Shown: positions 30,401-39,261, counted from the stretch's first letter. The stretch: 64,000 nucleotides of DNA from Roseibium salinum (GCF_026240905.1 NZ_JAPEVI010000003.1:1860001-1924000); one strand, 5' to 3'. The notes: generated from the sequence alone by a model not told the origin. Numbers and translations: made by a program.

Positions 30401-32920
30401 GCCGTCGAAGGCCGGCTTGACGCCGATGCGCGGCCCGTCGAGGGCGACCGGCAGCTTGAGATCCCGTTCCACGTAGCGCCCGCCGGCCTCGACCAGCCGC
30501 GCGATCAGCTCGCTCTCGTAGAGAAGTGTCGTGTCCGGCAGCTCCGGCAGGGTAACCTCGAAGGTGAGCCTGCCGTCCTCGTCGGTTTTCAAGCCGGACG
30601 GAAGGGAGCCGCGCTCGGGATAGGCTTCCGAATCCTCAAGTCCGAATTCATAGCCGGGATAAGCGGCCAGGGTGCGCACGGGCCGTACGACAATGTCCCC
30701 TTCCAGCGTCTGGCCGCTGGCAGGTGAGCCATAGAGAAATTTCGCCTCCAGGGTCACCTGGAGAGGCTCTGTCCGGCTGAAGGTCTTGGCATCGGTATCA
30801 AGCTCGAAATCGACCCGCTCGGGCTGATAGTCCTCCACCAGGAAAGTCTCTCGCGCCAGAGAACTGCCCTTCGGGTCGGCAAAGACTTGCCACGACCAGA
30901 TGCCCTGCTGCGCGGATTGCGCCAGGGTCAGATCCTGCAGATGTCCGCCGAGGCCGCCGTCATTGACTGTGAAGCGGGCATGTTCGACGCCGTCCGGGCG
31001 GGAAAAGACGAAGGTCAGGGGGAAGTCTTCCTGCGCGACAGCCTTGGAGTTGCGCAACAGGGCTTGAGCGTGAACGGTCTCGCCTGCCTTGTAGATCCCG
31101 CGATCGGTCCAGGCGAAGACGTCAAGGGGGCCAGGGGCCGGCCGTCCTTCAACGCCGCGGTCCGACAGATCGAAGGCCGGTTTGCGCAGATCGAGGAAGG
31201 AATAGTCCCCCGCTCCCGATTCCGCGACGAGAACGGCGGGCGCACGTCCGCCCTGGCCGCGTGTCAGACCGGGCGCGAATTCGGCGAAGCCTTCCGCGTT
31301 GGTCGTCGTTTCGCCGAGGATTTCATTGTTGACCGCAAGCAGCTTGACGGCGACGCCTTCCAGGGCTTTCGCGCTCGAGAGCGAGCGGATATTCGCCGCA
31401 ATGCCGTTGTCGCCCGTCAGCGCAGTCAGGCCGAGATCCGAAACCAGGAACCATTGCGTGGCAAGCGCTCCCCAGCGGTTTTGCACGTCAAGTTTCGACC
31501 GTGCCGTCATCGCATAGACGCCCGGTTTCAGTTCGATGCCTGTTTCGGACACCGGAATGGCCGTGGTGATGTCCTGATTGAGCCGGTTTTCGGTCTCCAC
31601 AATGCCGGACCAGACCTTCTCGCCAAGCTCATCCTCGATCTGGTCCGCCTGATAGGTGTCCAGTTGGCGCAGGAACCGCTCGTCGCGCAGGATATCTGCG
31701 ACGGAACGGTTGCCGACCCGATAGATCGCGGTTTCCACCTCGTCGGTATTCACCGAGACGATCGGAATTGTCGGATTTCCGCCGGAGGGCAGCACATAGG
31801 ACCTGCTGAGGAAATGCACCGTCGGCGAGCGGTCCTTCACATAGACCGAGAGTTCAGCGGTCTTTTCCAGCTTTTCACCGTCCGCGGCCGGAAGGCCGCT
31901 GCGTGCGGCCACCTGATAGCGGGCACCGTGCTTGAGACCGTCCGCACAGATCTGGTTGCCTTCCGCTTCGATGGAAAGCGTGCCCTCACCCCTAACGGTC
32001 ACATAAGGGCTCATGTCTTCACCGACGGGCAATGCCTGCGAGAACACCAGGCAGATGCGCGGCGACGCGCTGTCGGAATCCACCTGGTGATCGACGATCC
32101 GGAATCCATGCGCGGCGACCAACCGGTCGTAGCGTTGCCGCCGGCCGGAATTCTCCTCAAGCGCCAGGGATGCCCTGAAAGACCTGATGGCGCTCTTGTA
32201 CTCGCCGCGCCGCTCCAGCGAGCGGCCCAGAAGGTCAAGGGCATATGCGCGCTCCGGCACGCCTACCGAACGCAGATAGGCATTGATCGCCGCTGAGACC
32301 GCGTTCTTCTGCTTGGTCTCCCGGTCCTGCCAGTTGTCGGGATTCTGCAAAAGCAGCGCGCTCGTCAGCCGCGTCCAGGCATCAAAGTCGCCCGGCTCCA
32401 GCACGATCAGCTGCAGGAAATCGGCCTCGGCCAGGACGCCGTTCCGGTCGTTCAGGGCAGCCTGTCCGTTGCTGCGCAGTTGATCCGCGGTCTGTCCGCG
32501 CGGGTTGACGGAATTGGAAATGCTGAGGGAATAGGTTTCGGCACTCTCGAGTTGGGTTTGCGGCAGGAAGGAGAGTTCCGCCTTGCGGTCCACGCTCATA
32601 TCCGCCCGCGGCGCCTGCACCTCGACGACACGGCCGGCAATGGCGCCGGCGAAACTCTGCAATTCGCCGAAGTCCGATTTCAGGAAGCACCAGCCGGCAG
32701 ACGTATTGAAGGTGAATGCGCGGCATTGCCCGTCCTGGAGGCAGGCCGACTTGCAGCCGTCCAGATCGACATCCTTCACCGTCCTGTAGTCACTGCCGAA
32801 AAAATCGGCATCGTCGATCGTAACGATACGCCGGTCCTGGGCTTCAGCCTGGGGAACCGAAAAGCCGGTGCCACCCGCGAGCGCGAGGGCTACCAAGGCG
32901 GATTTGAGAAGGTTTTTCAT
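27431..32920 (-). CDS. Alpha-2-macroglobulin family protein (YfhM-like)
   Basis: An 1829-residue exported protein thought to trap foreign proteases in the periplasm while PbpC repairs the wall. A signal peptide (MKNLLKSALVALALAGG..., cleavage after AEA) has no lipobox Cys. It is followed by an Apple/PAN-like module with paired Cys (CKSACLQDGQCRAFTF, GWCFLK) and then the macroglobulin domains. The thioester motif GCTEQ is intact (Cys near residue 1379). The final part is the receptor-binding-like region (RLMVVDRLPAGLAIDNPRLV). It is the first gene of an operon with pbpC. Confidence 0.92.
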   Translation of the reverse strand: MKNLLKSALVALALAGGTGFSVPQAEAQDRRIVTIDDADFFGSDYRTVKDVDLDGCKSACLQDGQCRAFTFNTSAGWCFLKSDFGELQSFAGAIAGRVVEVQAPRADMSVDRKAELSFLPQTQLESAETYSLSISNSVNPRGQTADQLRSNGQAALNDRNGVLAEADFLQLIVLEPGDFDAWTRLTSALLLQNPDNWQDRETKQKNAVSAAINAYLRSVGVPERAYALDLLGRSLERRGEYKSAIRSFRASLALEENSGRRQRYDRLVAAHGFRIVDHQVDSDSASPRICLVFSQALPVGEDMSPYVTVRGEGTLSIEAEGNQICADGLKHGARYQVAARSGLPAADGEKLEKTAELSVYVKDRSPTVHFLSRSYVLPSGGNPTIPIVSVNTDEVETAIYRVGNRSVADILRDERFLRQLDTYQADQIEDELGEKVWSGIVETENRLNQDITTAIPVSETGIELKPGVYAMTARSKLDVQNRWGALATQWFLVSDLGLTALTGDNGIAANIRSLSSAKALEGVAVKLLAVNNEILGETTTNAEGFAEFAPGLTRGQGGRAPAVLVAESGAGDYSFLDLRKPAFDLSDRGVEGRPAPGPLDVFAWTDRGIYKAGETVHAQALLRNSKAVAQEDFPLTFVFSRPDGVEHARFTVNDGGLGGHLQDLTLAQSAQQGIWSWQVFADPKGSSLARETFLVEDYQPERVDFELDTDAKTFSRTEPLQVTLEAKFLYGSPASGQTLEGDIVVRPVRTLAAYPGYEFGLEDSEAYPERGSLPSGLKTDEDGRLTFEVTLPELPDTTLLYESELIARLVEAGGRYVERDLKLPVALDGPRIGVKPAFDGGVDEGGPADFSVIVVGADGAEQDAFGLSWTLSRVHRRYQWYRLDGRWSFEPITTSQRVASGEIETKAGQPGQLSLPVEWGEYRLDVEGSGDVQTSTSVTFNAGWYTADASSDTPDYLDVGLDKTSYRPGDTAKLRLKPQMAGIAVVNVVSGGLLASRTVEVSGEETEVEIPVSDDWGAGAYITASLYRPMDLDQKRMPSRAIGLSWLQVDPGDRVIGVELSAPARILPETTLEVPVRLANLEPGTQAYLTVAAVDVGILNLTGYETPEPDDWYFGQRRLGTDMRDLYGQLIDRMAGTMGRVRSGGDAMAMRLDAPPPDEEPVALFSGLVDVGTDGEATVSFDIPAFNGALKLMAVAWTKDGVGHADSEVEVRSPVVMTASAPAFLAPGDQSRLALEIDNVDGAAGAYELEVSAGNGLTLEEGAASLTRALDMAQGKKSLVLLPVSAGAAPVTSEIVASLTGPDGKVYVKRFSLEVKDTQPEVVRRSSFQLASGDSLTLGADSFDGLRTDTVDVTLTAGGAANIDIAGLLAALDRYPYGCTEQTTSRALPLLYLSEVAEAAGLGSDSAIRERVVKAIASVLANQSSSGDFGLWNSYGDGDTWLDAYVTDFLTRAKEKGYQVPDLAFTTALDNLENRLAYASDFQDGGEGIAYALYVLARNGRASMGDLRYYLDAKLQSFATPLAKAQLAAGLALYGERSRAETGFRAALAALPDLKQQTYRPDYGSVLRDSAAVTDYVVSASMGDSLQGEAVDFLKSAQTRKSSRSTQDMAWLLLAAQALNESAGEARISVRGEETAGRLAWSFSGEDISGSSTVVKNNGREATDLLVSVVGQPTTPEPAGGNDYAVERTVYDLDGNPVDPTAVPVNTRLAVVVTVRALTDQPGRLMVVDRLPAGLAIDNPRLVRSGDLGGLSFLSTIDQPEHSAFYADRFEVAVDQTRHGGKELTFAYLARAATPGEFAHPPASVEDMYRPERRAITETGRFVVLGPTR

Positions 32921-33075
32921 GTGAAGTCCGGAGCATTATTGAAAGTGACTAAAGAACTGCGAATAAAACAGCATGGCTCGTGCTTCCGGGCCAAGCATCG
33001 ACTTTATAAAGGCACCGGATCGCGACAAGCACAAGACAGAAAACACGCCGCCGAAGCGACACTGCTGAGCGAAGG

Positions 33076-33717
33076 TTAACCGATCCGGGCGATCAGTTCC
33101 TCAATCAGAAGATCGACTTCCTGAGCCGCCTTGCTGGAAGGAGCCTCTTCCGTAACGGAACATCCCCTGCCCATGGCTGACGCGAATATGGTGCGGTTTC
33201 CGAGCCGTGCCGTCAAGGCATCATAGCCTGAGGCAAGGATCGCGGCAGCCATTTCACCCGTCAGGGACGCGCGCGGCGGAACGCGGTTGAGCACCATCAG
33301 CGCCGGCGTATTCTCGCGGGCGGCAATTTCAATGGTTTGAGATGTTGCCCAAAGGTCGACAGGCGTCGGCTGGATCGGAACGATGACGAAGTCGGCGGCA
33401 TCAATGGCGGGTTTGGCATCCGTGTCCGCCTTGGGGGGCGTGTCTATCACCACATAGCCGTGGGACCTTGCGAGCGATCGGGCTTCGCGCCGCGCGCCCC
33501 AGCCGGAAGCGGTGCGGAATTCCAGCCCGGTATTGTCTTCTCCGAGGCTGTCTTCCCGCGCTTCATACCAGGTTCCCAGAGACCCTTGCGGATCGACGTC
33601 GAGTATGGCAACCGGCTCGCCGGACCGTGCCGCGAGTGCCACGGCAAGATGAGCCGCTATGGTTGTCTTTCCTGAACCGCCCTTTTGCTGTGCAACAGTC
33701 AGAATCCGCCCGGACAT
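33076..33717 (-). CDS. ParA-family ATPase (orphan)
   Basis: A 213-residue deviant Walker ATPase. Walker A is QQKGGSGKTT, with the signature Lys early in the motif. Walker A' is ILDVDPQGSLG, and VVIDTPPKAD is the Walker B-type strand. No ParB gene or parS-like site is nearby, so this is unlikely to be the chromosomal parAB partner. Short orphan ParA proteins position other cargoes or have unknown roles. It is transcribed away from the small membrane protein at 33951. Confidence 0.88.
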   Translation of the reverse strand: MSGRILTVAQQKGGSGKTTIAAHLAVALAARSGEPVAILDVDPQGSLGTWYEAREDSLGEDNTGLEFRTASGWGARREARSLARSHGYVVIDTPPKADTDAKPAIDAADFVIVPIQPTPVDLWATSQTIEIAARENTPALMVLNRVPPRASLTGEMAAAILASGYDALTARLGNRTIFASAMGRGCSVTEEAPSSKAAQEVDLLIEELIARIG

Positions 33718-33950
33718 TCATTCCCTCCAGAAGTTGGCCATCATATTGCGCTGCCAATTTCCGCAATGCAATATGACAATGAAAACTCCGTGAAACCGCC
33801 TGTGTTCGGCAAGAATGTCTCAGGCGATGAAGGCGCCTGGACCGGGAACGATCCGTTTCCAGCAGGTTATCAGGCAGCACTGCGAAACACTGCGGCGGAA
33901 CCTAATCCTAGCCTGTCAGTTTTCCATACATATCTGCAAGGAAAGTGGAA

Positions 33951-34154
33951 ATGACCGAAAGAACGACGCGCAGTGCCGAGGAGAAGTTCACCGAAAAGGA
34001 TCAGCTCAATCGCGAATTTGAGCAAGAGACCCAAGCCGACAAGGAGCTGGAATCCCTGGTGCCTCCCATTTCGAAAAGAACAAACGCCTGGCGCATAGGT
34101 ATTGCGGCGGTTCTGGTACTGGTTCTGGCTATTCTTGTCGTTCAGTATGTTTAG
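33951..34154 (+). CDS. Small tail-anchored membrane protein
   Basis: A 67-residue protein of no recognised family. A charged, Glu/Lys-rich N-terminal half (TERTTRSAEEKFTEKDQLN) is followed by one strongly hydrophobic C-terminal helix (IGIAAVLVLVLAILVVQYV). The start at 33951 has AAGGAAAG (33938-33945) at 5 bases. An in-frame GTG two codons upstream is also possible. The good ribosome site and clean topology support a real gene. Confidence 0.6.
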   Translation: MTERTTRSAEEKFTEKDQLNREFEQETQADKELESLVPPISKRTNAWRIGIAAVLVLVLAILVVQYV

Positions 34155-34173
34155 GGTCTGAGCTGAACGAAAA

Positions 34174-34206
34174 TGTCACGTCATGAGCCTATCGGATGAC
34201 GTGGCA
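34174..34206. terminator. Hairpin between convergent genes
   Basis: TGTCACGTCAT (34174-34184) and ATGACGTGGCA (34196-34206) form a stem of 11 positions with one mismatch and an 11-base loop. It sits between the convergent small membrane protein and TetR genes. No T-run follows, so it is only a possible terminator. Confidence 0.4.
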
Positions 34207-34220
34207 TGACTACGCCCCTC

Positions 34221-34784
34221 TCAAGTGCCGCCTTGTGATCCGAGCACCAGCGCAACCAGCGCCGGAACGTCCTTTGCCTGGTAGGGGTCGGGCGTCATCA
34301 GGCAGCGATAGAAGATCGCGCCACTGAGCGCCGTTGCTGCCGTCTCGGCATCGAAATCCGCAGGCAGTTCCCCCGCCGCGACCCCATCCCGCAGCAAGGC
34401 GACCAGTCTCTCCCGCCGGCGGGCGCTGTAATCGTACAGGAAGTCCGCGACTTCCGGATGATGCTTTGTCGCTTCGATGAGCCCTGGAATACAGGAGGCA
34501 AACGGCGATGCGGTCAGCGCCTCCGTCAAATGACGCAGCAGGATCGTCACCCTTTCCCTGACAGTGCCATCTGCAGGACCAGGCCGGGGTTGCACATTCA
34601 AGGTGTTCAATGCATCGGCGATGAGCGACACCTTTGTCGGCCAATGCCTGTAGAGCGTGCTTTTCGACACGCCCGCCTTGTCGGCGATGGCCTCCATGTT
34701 GAAAGCAGCGTAACCCCTCTCCCCCAGCAGCGCGATAGCAGCACTGAGGACCTCGTGCCTTGTGCGTTCGATGCGTTTGTCCAT
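34221..34784 (-). CDS. TetR-family transcriptional regulator
   Basis: A 187-residue repressor with an N-terminal helix-turn-helix (ADKAGVSKSTLYRHWPTKVSLIADAL) and a C-terminal ligand domain. The start at 34784 (MDKRIERTRHEVL) is preferred because it begins just ahead of the HTH. An upstream in-frame ATG at 34832 would add 16 residues and has no ribosome site. It is divergent from the VOC/DUF2798 pair, with a palindromic site between them, so it most likely represses that pair and itself. The ligand is unknown. Confidence 0.85.
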   Translation of the reverse strand: MDKRIERTRHEVLSAAIALLGERGYAAFNMEAIADKAGVSKSTLYRHWPTKVSLIADALNTLNVQPRPGPADGTVRERVTILLRHLTEALTASPFASCIPGLIEATKHHPEVADFLYDYSARRRERLVALLRDGVAAGELPADFDAETAATALSGAIFYRCLMTPDPYQAKDVPALVALVLGSQGGT

Positions 34785-34845
34785 GCCGGATCCCGAAGCA
34801 GCGCCCAAAGTTATGGGACGGTTGCGTTTCATATCTTTTTATGAG

Positions 34846-34855
34846 ACGGTACCGT
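34846..34855. promoter_or_regulatory. Palindromic operator between TetR and VOC genes
   Basis: ACGGTACCGT is a perfect 10-bp palindrome within GAGACGGTACCGTATT. Its right edge abuts TATTAT (34855-34860), a plausible -10 for the VOC gene. Position and symmetry fit binding by the divergent TetR protein. Confidence 0.55.
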
Positions 34856-34896
34856 ATTATAAAATTCGAATGCTGCAAACGACATGGAGGAACAAA

Positions 34897-35262
34897 ATGG
34901 CTTCCGTCCGCTATATCGTCTCCGATGTGGGAGAGTGCGTTGCATTTTACCGTGACCGGCTCGACTTCACGGTGGAGATGCATCCGGGCCCGGGGTTTGC
35001 GGCTCTGTCCCGCGGCGAATTGCGCCTGTTCCTGAACACGCCGGGGGCGGGCAGCGCCGGCAAGGCAGGGGGAACCCCACAGCCCGGTGGCTGGAACAGG
35101 TTTCAGATCGAAACCGATGACCTGGACGGCCTGATAGCCCGGATCAGCGAGGCCGGAGCGGCGTTTCGCGGCGAGATTGCCTCGGGGCCGGGCGGGCGGC
35201 AGATCCTTCTGGAAGACCCCTCCGGCAACGTGGTCGAACTTTTCCAGGCGGCCGCCCGGTGA
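34897..35262 (+). CDS. VOC-family protein (glyoxalase/bleomycin resistance fold)
   Basis: A 121-residue single VOC module (RYIVSDVGECVAFYRDRLDFTVEM at the start, GRQILLEDPSGNVVELFQ at the end with the usual metal-site Glu). The start at 34897 has GGAGGAA 5 bases upstream. It overlaps the next gene by 4 bases. The substrate is unknown. The divergent TetR gene suggests induction by a small molecule. Confidence 0.85.
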   Translation: MASVRYIVSDVGECVAFYRDRLDFTVEMHPGPGFAALSRGELRLFLNTPGAGSAGKAGGTPQPGGWNRFQIETDDLDGLIARISEAGAAFRGEIASGPGGRQILLEDPSGNVVELFQAAAR

Positions 35263-35495
35263 CGAAAGCCAGCAAGATTCCGCGCCGGTATGCCGGTCTG
35301 CTCATGGGTCTTCTGATGGCGCTGTCGATGGGACTGATCATGTCCTTCGTGGTGACAGTCATCAATCTCGGCCTGCGCGGCGATTTCCTTGTGAAGTGGA
35401 TGATCGCCTACGCGGGAAGCTTGCCGATCGGATTGCCGACCGCGCTATTGGTCACGCCCATCGTCAAGTCGATCGTCGACCGAATGACCGAATAG
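35259..35495 (+). CDS. DUF2798 small membrane protein
   Basis: A 78-residue protein with two hydrophobic helices (YAGLLMGLLMALSMGLIMSF and AYAGSLPIGLPTALLVTPIV), the arrangement of the DUF2798 family. The start is GTG 35259, overlapping the VOC stop (GTGA), so translation is coupled. The function is unknown. Confidence 0.8.
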   Translation: MTKASKIPRRYAGLLMGLLMALSMGLIMSFVVTVINLGLRGDFLVKWMIAYAGSLPIGLPTALLVTPIVKSIVDRMTE

Positions 35496-35569
35496 CCTGC
35501 GAACGGCGCAAAACCGCTGCGAGCGGGGCGCCTTGACGCGAGCGCGTCCGCAAGCTCGCGGGCCCTGCC

Positions 35570-36766
35570 CTAGCGCCCTCCGAGCGCATAATAGACGTTC
35601 CACGACGGCCGCCCCGTGACCGGCATGCCGAATTTGGCTTCCGCCTTGCGGATCCCTTCCCGGGTTGCGGGGCCGACCTTGCCGTCCGGTTCGCCGACAT
35701 TGAAGCCGTTCCTGTTGAGAAGCTTTTGCAGCTCGAGCCTCTGTGCCCGCGACAGGCCAGGATTGTCCGTCGGCCAGGGTGTCTTGAAGGGCTCGCCGCC
35801 GGACACAAGTTCCGACAGAAGGGCAATGGCCAGACCGTAGGAGGTCGACGCGTTGTAGGAGCGCAGAGCGTTGAAGTTCCGGGTGACCAGGAAGGCCGGG
35901 CCGCCGGCTCCGGCCGGCTGGATGAGCGCGGCCTCGAGATTGCCGGACAGCCTGCCGCCGTCGATCTTCGTCAGGCCCCGCTTGCTCCAGGTCGCAAGCG
36001 AAGACCGGGACTTGAGACCGGACGGACCGGAATAGCCGTCCGGCAGCCTGACTTCGTATCCCCAGGGCCGGTCGTTCCGCCAGCCAGCGTTCTTCAGGAA
36101 GTTGGCGGTCGAGGCTAGCGCGTCGGGAACCGAATTGACCAGGTCCTTGCGGCCATCGCCGTCAAAATCCACCGCCAGGCTGTTGTAGGTGCTCGGCATG
36201 AACTGCGTCTGGCCGAAGGCCCCGGCCCAGGAGCCGCGAAAATCGTCGAGCGGGACATCGCCGCGCGAGGCGATCTGCATGGTCTTGATGAGTTCGCCGC
36301 GGAAATAGTCCTTGCGCCGGCTGCCGGCGCACACGAGATTGGCCAGGGCATGGGGCGTATAGAAGTCGCCCTGGAACTGACCGTAATCGCTCTCGATTCC
36401 CCAGACGGCCAGCACGACGTGACGGTCGACGCCGTAGCGGCTCTCAATTGCGGAAAGAGTGCGGGAGTGCTTCTGCAGATTGGCTTTGCCGTCCTTGATC
36501 CGCTCCGCATCCACGAGGAAGGCCATGTAGTCCCAGATTTCGGTCTTGTGCTCGGGCTGGGAGGTCGAAAAGCGGATCACCTTCTCGTCATACGTCGCCC
36601 CGGAAAGCATGCGCTCGGCAACGTCCGCACGGACCCCGGCCGAGATCGCCTGCTGTTTCAGGGACTCAACGCACCCTTCGATGGCATGCGCGGCTCCCGG
36701 GATCAGCCCAAGCCCGGCTGCGATAACAGCACGTGTGAGTGTCTTTGCTACGCTTCGACCATACAT
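35570..36766 (-). CDS. Lytic murein transglycosylase (MltB-type) with peptidoglycan-binding domain
   Basis: A 398-residue exported wall-cleaving enzyme. A signal peptide (RAVIAAGLGLIPGAAHA) is followed by an SLT_2 catalytic domain with the catalytic Glu in VLAVWGIESDYGQFQG, then AGAFGQTQFMPSTYNSLAVDFDGDG. A C-terminal PG_binding_1 domain (LSRAQRLELQKLLNRNGFNVG...GPATREGIRKAE) follows. No lipobox was seen, so it is probably soluble in the periplasm. It is a single gene. Confidence 0.92.
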   Translation of the reverse strand: MYGRSVAKTLTRAVIAAGLGLIPGAAHAIEGCVESLKQQAISAGVRADVAERMLSGATYDEKVIRFSTSQPEHKTEIWDYMAFLVDAERIKDGKANLQKHSRTLSAIESRYGVDRHVVLAVWGIESDYGQFQGDFYTPHALANLVCAGSRRKDYFRGELIKTMQIASRGDVPLDDFRGSWAGAFGQTQFMPSTYNSLAVDFDGDGRKDLVNSVPDALASTANFLKNAGWRNDRPWGYEVRLPDGYSGPSGLKSRSSLATWSKRGLTKIDGGRLSGNLEAALIQPAGAGGPAFLVTRNFNALRSYNASTSYGLAIALLSELVSGGEPFKTPWPTDNPGLSRAQRLELQKLLNRNGFNVGEPDGKVGPATREGIRKAEAKFGMPVTGRPSWNVYYALGGR

Positions 36767-36901
36767 CGCCAGCCCCCCGGTGAATCACTTGGGAAACGCT
36801 GCCACGCGAGCACGACCTAAATGCGGCAGAAACTGGAACGGGGTCGTTTTCAAGTAGAAAGCAATGAACAAGCCGGGCCGGCCTGGGGCGGCCAAGTCGG
36901 C

Positions 36902-38236
36902 CTACCTGCCTTCGATCAGCTTTCTGCGCAGCCAGCCGGAGATCTGGTCCATCAGCATCACCACGAGGATGGTCAGAATGATGATGTAGCTCGTGTTTTC
37001 CCAGTCACGCGACGTCTTCATCGTTTCCACGAGCATCAGACCGATGCCCCCTGCCCCCAGCGCGCCGATCACGGTCGCGGAGCGGGTGTTGGATTCCAGA
37101 TAGTAGAGGACCTGGGAAACGAAGACCGGCAGGATCTGCGGGATGACGCCGAAGCGGTATCGCTGGATCTGGCTGGCGCCGGTCGCCCTCACGCCCTCCA
37201 CCTGTCTGTTGTCGATATTTTCCAAGGCCTCGGAAAACAGCTTTCCAAGAGTCCCCGTATCGGTGAAGGCAATTGCCAGCGCGCCGGTGAGCGGGCCGAG
37301 GCCGAAGGCGCGGATGAAGATCAGCGACCAGATCAGCATGTCGATGCCGCGCAGGAAGTCGAACAAGCGGCGTGTACCGAAGCGCAGCAGTTTCGACGGC
37401 GTGAAGTTCCGGGCCGCCAGAAAGGCCAGCGGCAGGCCGAAGAAAGCTGCCGTCAGGGTTCCGAGCACCGCCATCATGACCGTCTCGAACAGGGCATTGA
37501 AGACCGCGCCATGCTGCCAGTCCGGATTGTCCAGGAATTCGTGCACGATGAACCACAGGTTCGCGTAGTCCGGGTCGAGCCGGTCGGCACTCAGCGCCAG
37601 CGCATAGAACTGACCCGCGGACATGCCGTGGAGCGGAGACCTGAACGGAAACCAGAAATTCTCCCACCCGGCGAAATAGTTATGGATTTCGATCTTGGTC
37701 TTGGTGATCTGCAGGCGCTTGTCGAGTTGCGGGCGCACATCGAGTTTGCGCGGATCGACCCTGACCCATTCGGGAACATTGCCACCGGGCAGAATCGTGT
37801 CGACGCCATCGTTGGTGGCCGTTGCCTTGATCAGCCCGTAGCCCGGGATGTCGAAATAGGCCGTCTTGCCGTCAATTTCGATCGTGTATCCGTCGCCGAG
37901 ATCGACAAAGGCGTTTTCGCCGTTCAGCTGCACCCAGTCAGGAACGTCATCAGCATCGTAAGTGGCCGTCCGCTCGCCCTCGATGGCCACTTCCAGTTCG
38001 CCGCGGCGGAAGGTCTTGGTGACGTGAACCTTGTGGGCGACACTGTCCGTTGCAAGGATCGCCGCCCGTTCGGGCTGGGCTTTCGCCAGCAGGACCGAGA
38101 CGTCGAAGGCAAACCAGGTATAGGCCAGGTAGGCGACGACCGCGAGCGGGAGCAGTGCCGTCATCCAGGCCCTGCGGCGCACATTCTGCCAGACGAGCCG
38201 AGGGGTCACGACCGGTTCAAGGGTGTGCGTGGTCAT
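36902..38236 (-). CDS. phnE: Phosphonate-type ABC transporter permease, large PhnE paralogue
   Basis: A 444-residue permease. One N-terminal helix (~18-40) is followed by a ~170-residue soluble segment (residues ~45-215, with GDGYTIEIDGKTAYFDIPGYG) and then a standard PhnE core with the EAA-type loop (GVRATGASQIQRYRFGVIPQ). The start at 38236 is chosen because AGGAAA lies 8 bases upstream. The open frame to 38458 only overlaps phnE1. It is the last gene of phnC-phnD-phnE1-phnE2. The large extracytoplasmic segment is not found in single-copy PhnE proteins of ~270 residues. Confidence 0.88.
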   Translation of the reverse strand: MTTHTLEPVVTPRLVWQNVRRRAWMTALLPLAVVAYLAYTWFAFDVSVLLAKAQPERAAILATDSVAHKVHVTKTFRRGELEVAIEGERTATYDADDVPDWVQLNGENAFVDLGDGYTIEIDGKTAYFDIPGYGLIKATATNDGVDTILPGGNVPEWVRVDPRKLDVRPQLDKRLQITKTKIEIHNYFAGWENFWFPFRSPLHGMSAGQFYALALSADRLDPDYANLWFIVHEFLDNPDWQHGAVFNALFETVMMAVLGTLTAAFFGLPLAFLAARNFTPSKLLRFGTRRLFDFLRGIDMLIWSLIFIRAFGLGPLTGALAIAFTDTGTLGKLFSEALENIDNRQVEGVRATGASQIQRYRFGVIPQILPVFVSQVLYYLESNTRSATVIGALGAGGIGLMLVETMKTSRDWENTSYIIILTILVVMLMDQISGWLRRKLIEGR

Positions 38237-38249
38237 CTTTGAGCTTTCC

Positions 38250-39098
38250 TCAATGTGCCCGGCCGGAGCCGACCAGCCTGCCGCGCAGATAGGACGACAG
38301 CTGATCGATGACCATGATGGTGAGAAACAGGAGAACGAAGATCGCGGCGGTGTCGTCGCCCGCGCCCTGACCCCAGCCGATCGTGCGGCGCAACTCCTGG
38401 CCGATGCCGCCGGCTCCGACAAAGCCGAGAATTGCCGAGGCGCGCACGTTGATTTCAAGACGAAGCAGGAAATAGCTCAGATAGTTCGGCGCAACCTGCG
38501 GCAGGACCGCAAAACGGATGCGCTGCAGCCAGCTTGCGCCGCAGGCCGAAAGTCCTTCGATCGGCCTGCGGTCGATGTTTTCGTTCACTTCCGAAAAGAG
38601 CTTTCCCAGCGCACCCGCCGTGTGAAAGGCGACCGCGATCATGGCCGGCACGGGGCTCGATCCGAGCACGAAGATCAGGAAGAGCGCGACGATGAGTTCG
38701 GGAAAGGCGCGCATGATGTCCATCATGCGCCGGACCACCGGGATGAGCGGCCCCCAGCTGTCCACGTTCCGCGTCGAGGCCATCGCCAGGACGACGGCGA
38801 CCGCGCCGCCAAGAAGCGTTGCGACCATCGCGATGTTGAGCGTTTCCAGCATCGCCGGAACGTAAGTCAGGACGAGGGCGAAAAACGCCGGCCCGGCCGC
38901 CCAGGCTTCCGCGACGATTTCTCCGGGATAGTCGAAGAACTTGGACAGGCCCTGCAGAAAGCCGCCGGAATTCATCTCGTTGGATTTCGAATATCCGGAG
39001 ACCAGGACCGCGACGACGAGCAGCAGACCGATCAGGGAATAAAGCTGCCGGCGTTTGCGCAGTGTCAGGATTTCCTGCTCGAGAGCAGCTACGGGCAT
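38250..39098 (-). CDS. phnE: Phosphonate-type ABC transporter permease PhnE
   Basis: A 282-residue inner-membrane permease of the PhnE family, about six hydrophobic segments. The cytoplasmic coupling loop is GLSACGASWLQRIRFAVLPQV, and GFVGAGGIGQEL is the conserved C-terminal motif. It ends 13 bases before phnE2 and follows phnD by 163 bases. The two permeases presumably form a heterodimer. Confidence 0.92.
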   Translation of the reverse strand: MPVAALEQEILTLRKRRQLYSLIGLLLVVAVLVSGYSKSNEMNSGGFLQGLSKFFDYPGEIVAEAWAAGPAFFALVLTYVPAMLETLNIAMVATLLGGAVAVVLAMASTRNVDSWGPLIPVVRRMMDIMRAFPELIVALFLIFVLGSSPVPAMIAVAFHTAGALGKLFSEVNENIDRRPIEGLSACGASWLQRIRFAVLPQVAPNYLSYFLLRLEINVRASAILGFVGAGGIGQELRRTIGWGQGAGDDTAAIFVLLFLTIMVIDQLSSYLRGRLVGSGRAH

Positions 39099-39261
39099 GT
39101 GCCGGGACCTCTAAATGCTGCGTTCCATCCGAGTGTCGCTTGCATAGGACGGAACCGCTGGTTCTCCACGCGCCGTACCGGCGGGCCGGGATGGAAGTAG
39201 ATGTGTTGTTCAGGAAAAAACGCGGACCGAGGCTCGGCCCGCGCTTCTTGGCCGGACGCGA

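Noticed and set aside
28775..32296. Several long plus-strand frames opposite the alpha-2-macroglobulin gene.
   Set aside because: They have no recognisable domain and lie entirely inside a well-supported minus-strand gene.
33076..33717. The ParA homologue as part of a partition locus or plasmid remnant.
   Set aside because: No ParB, parS-like repeats, replication or mobility genes are nearby.
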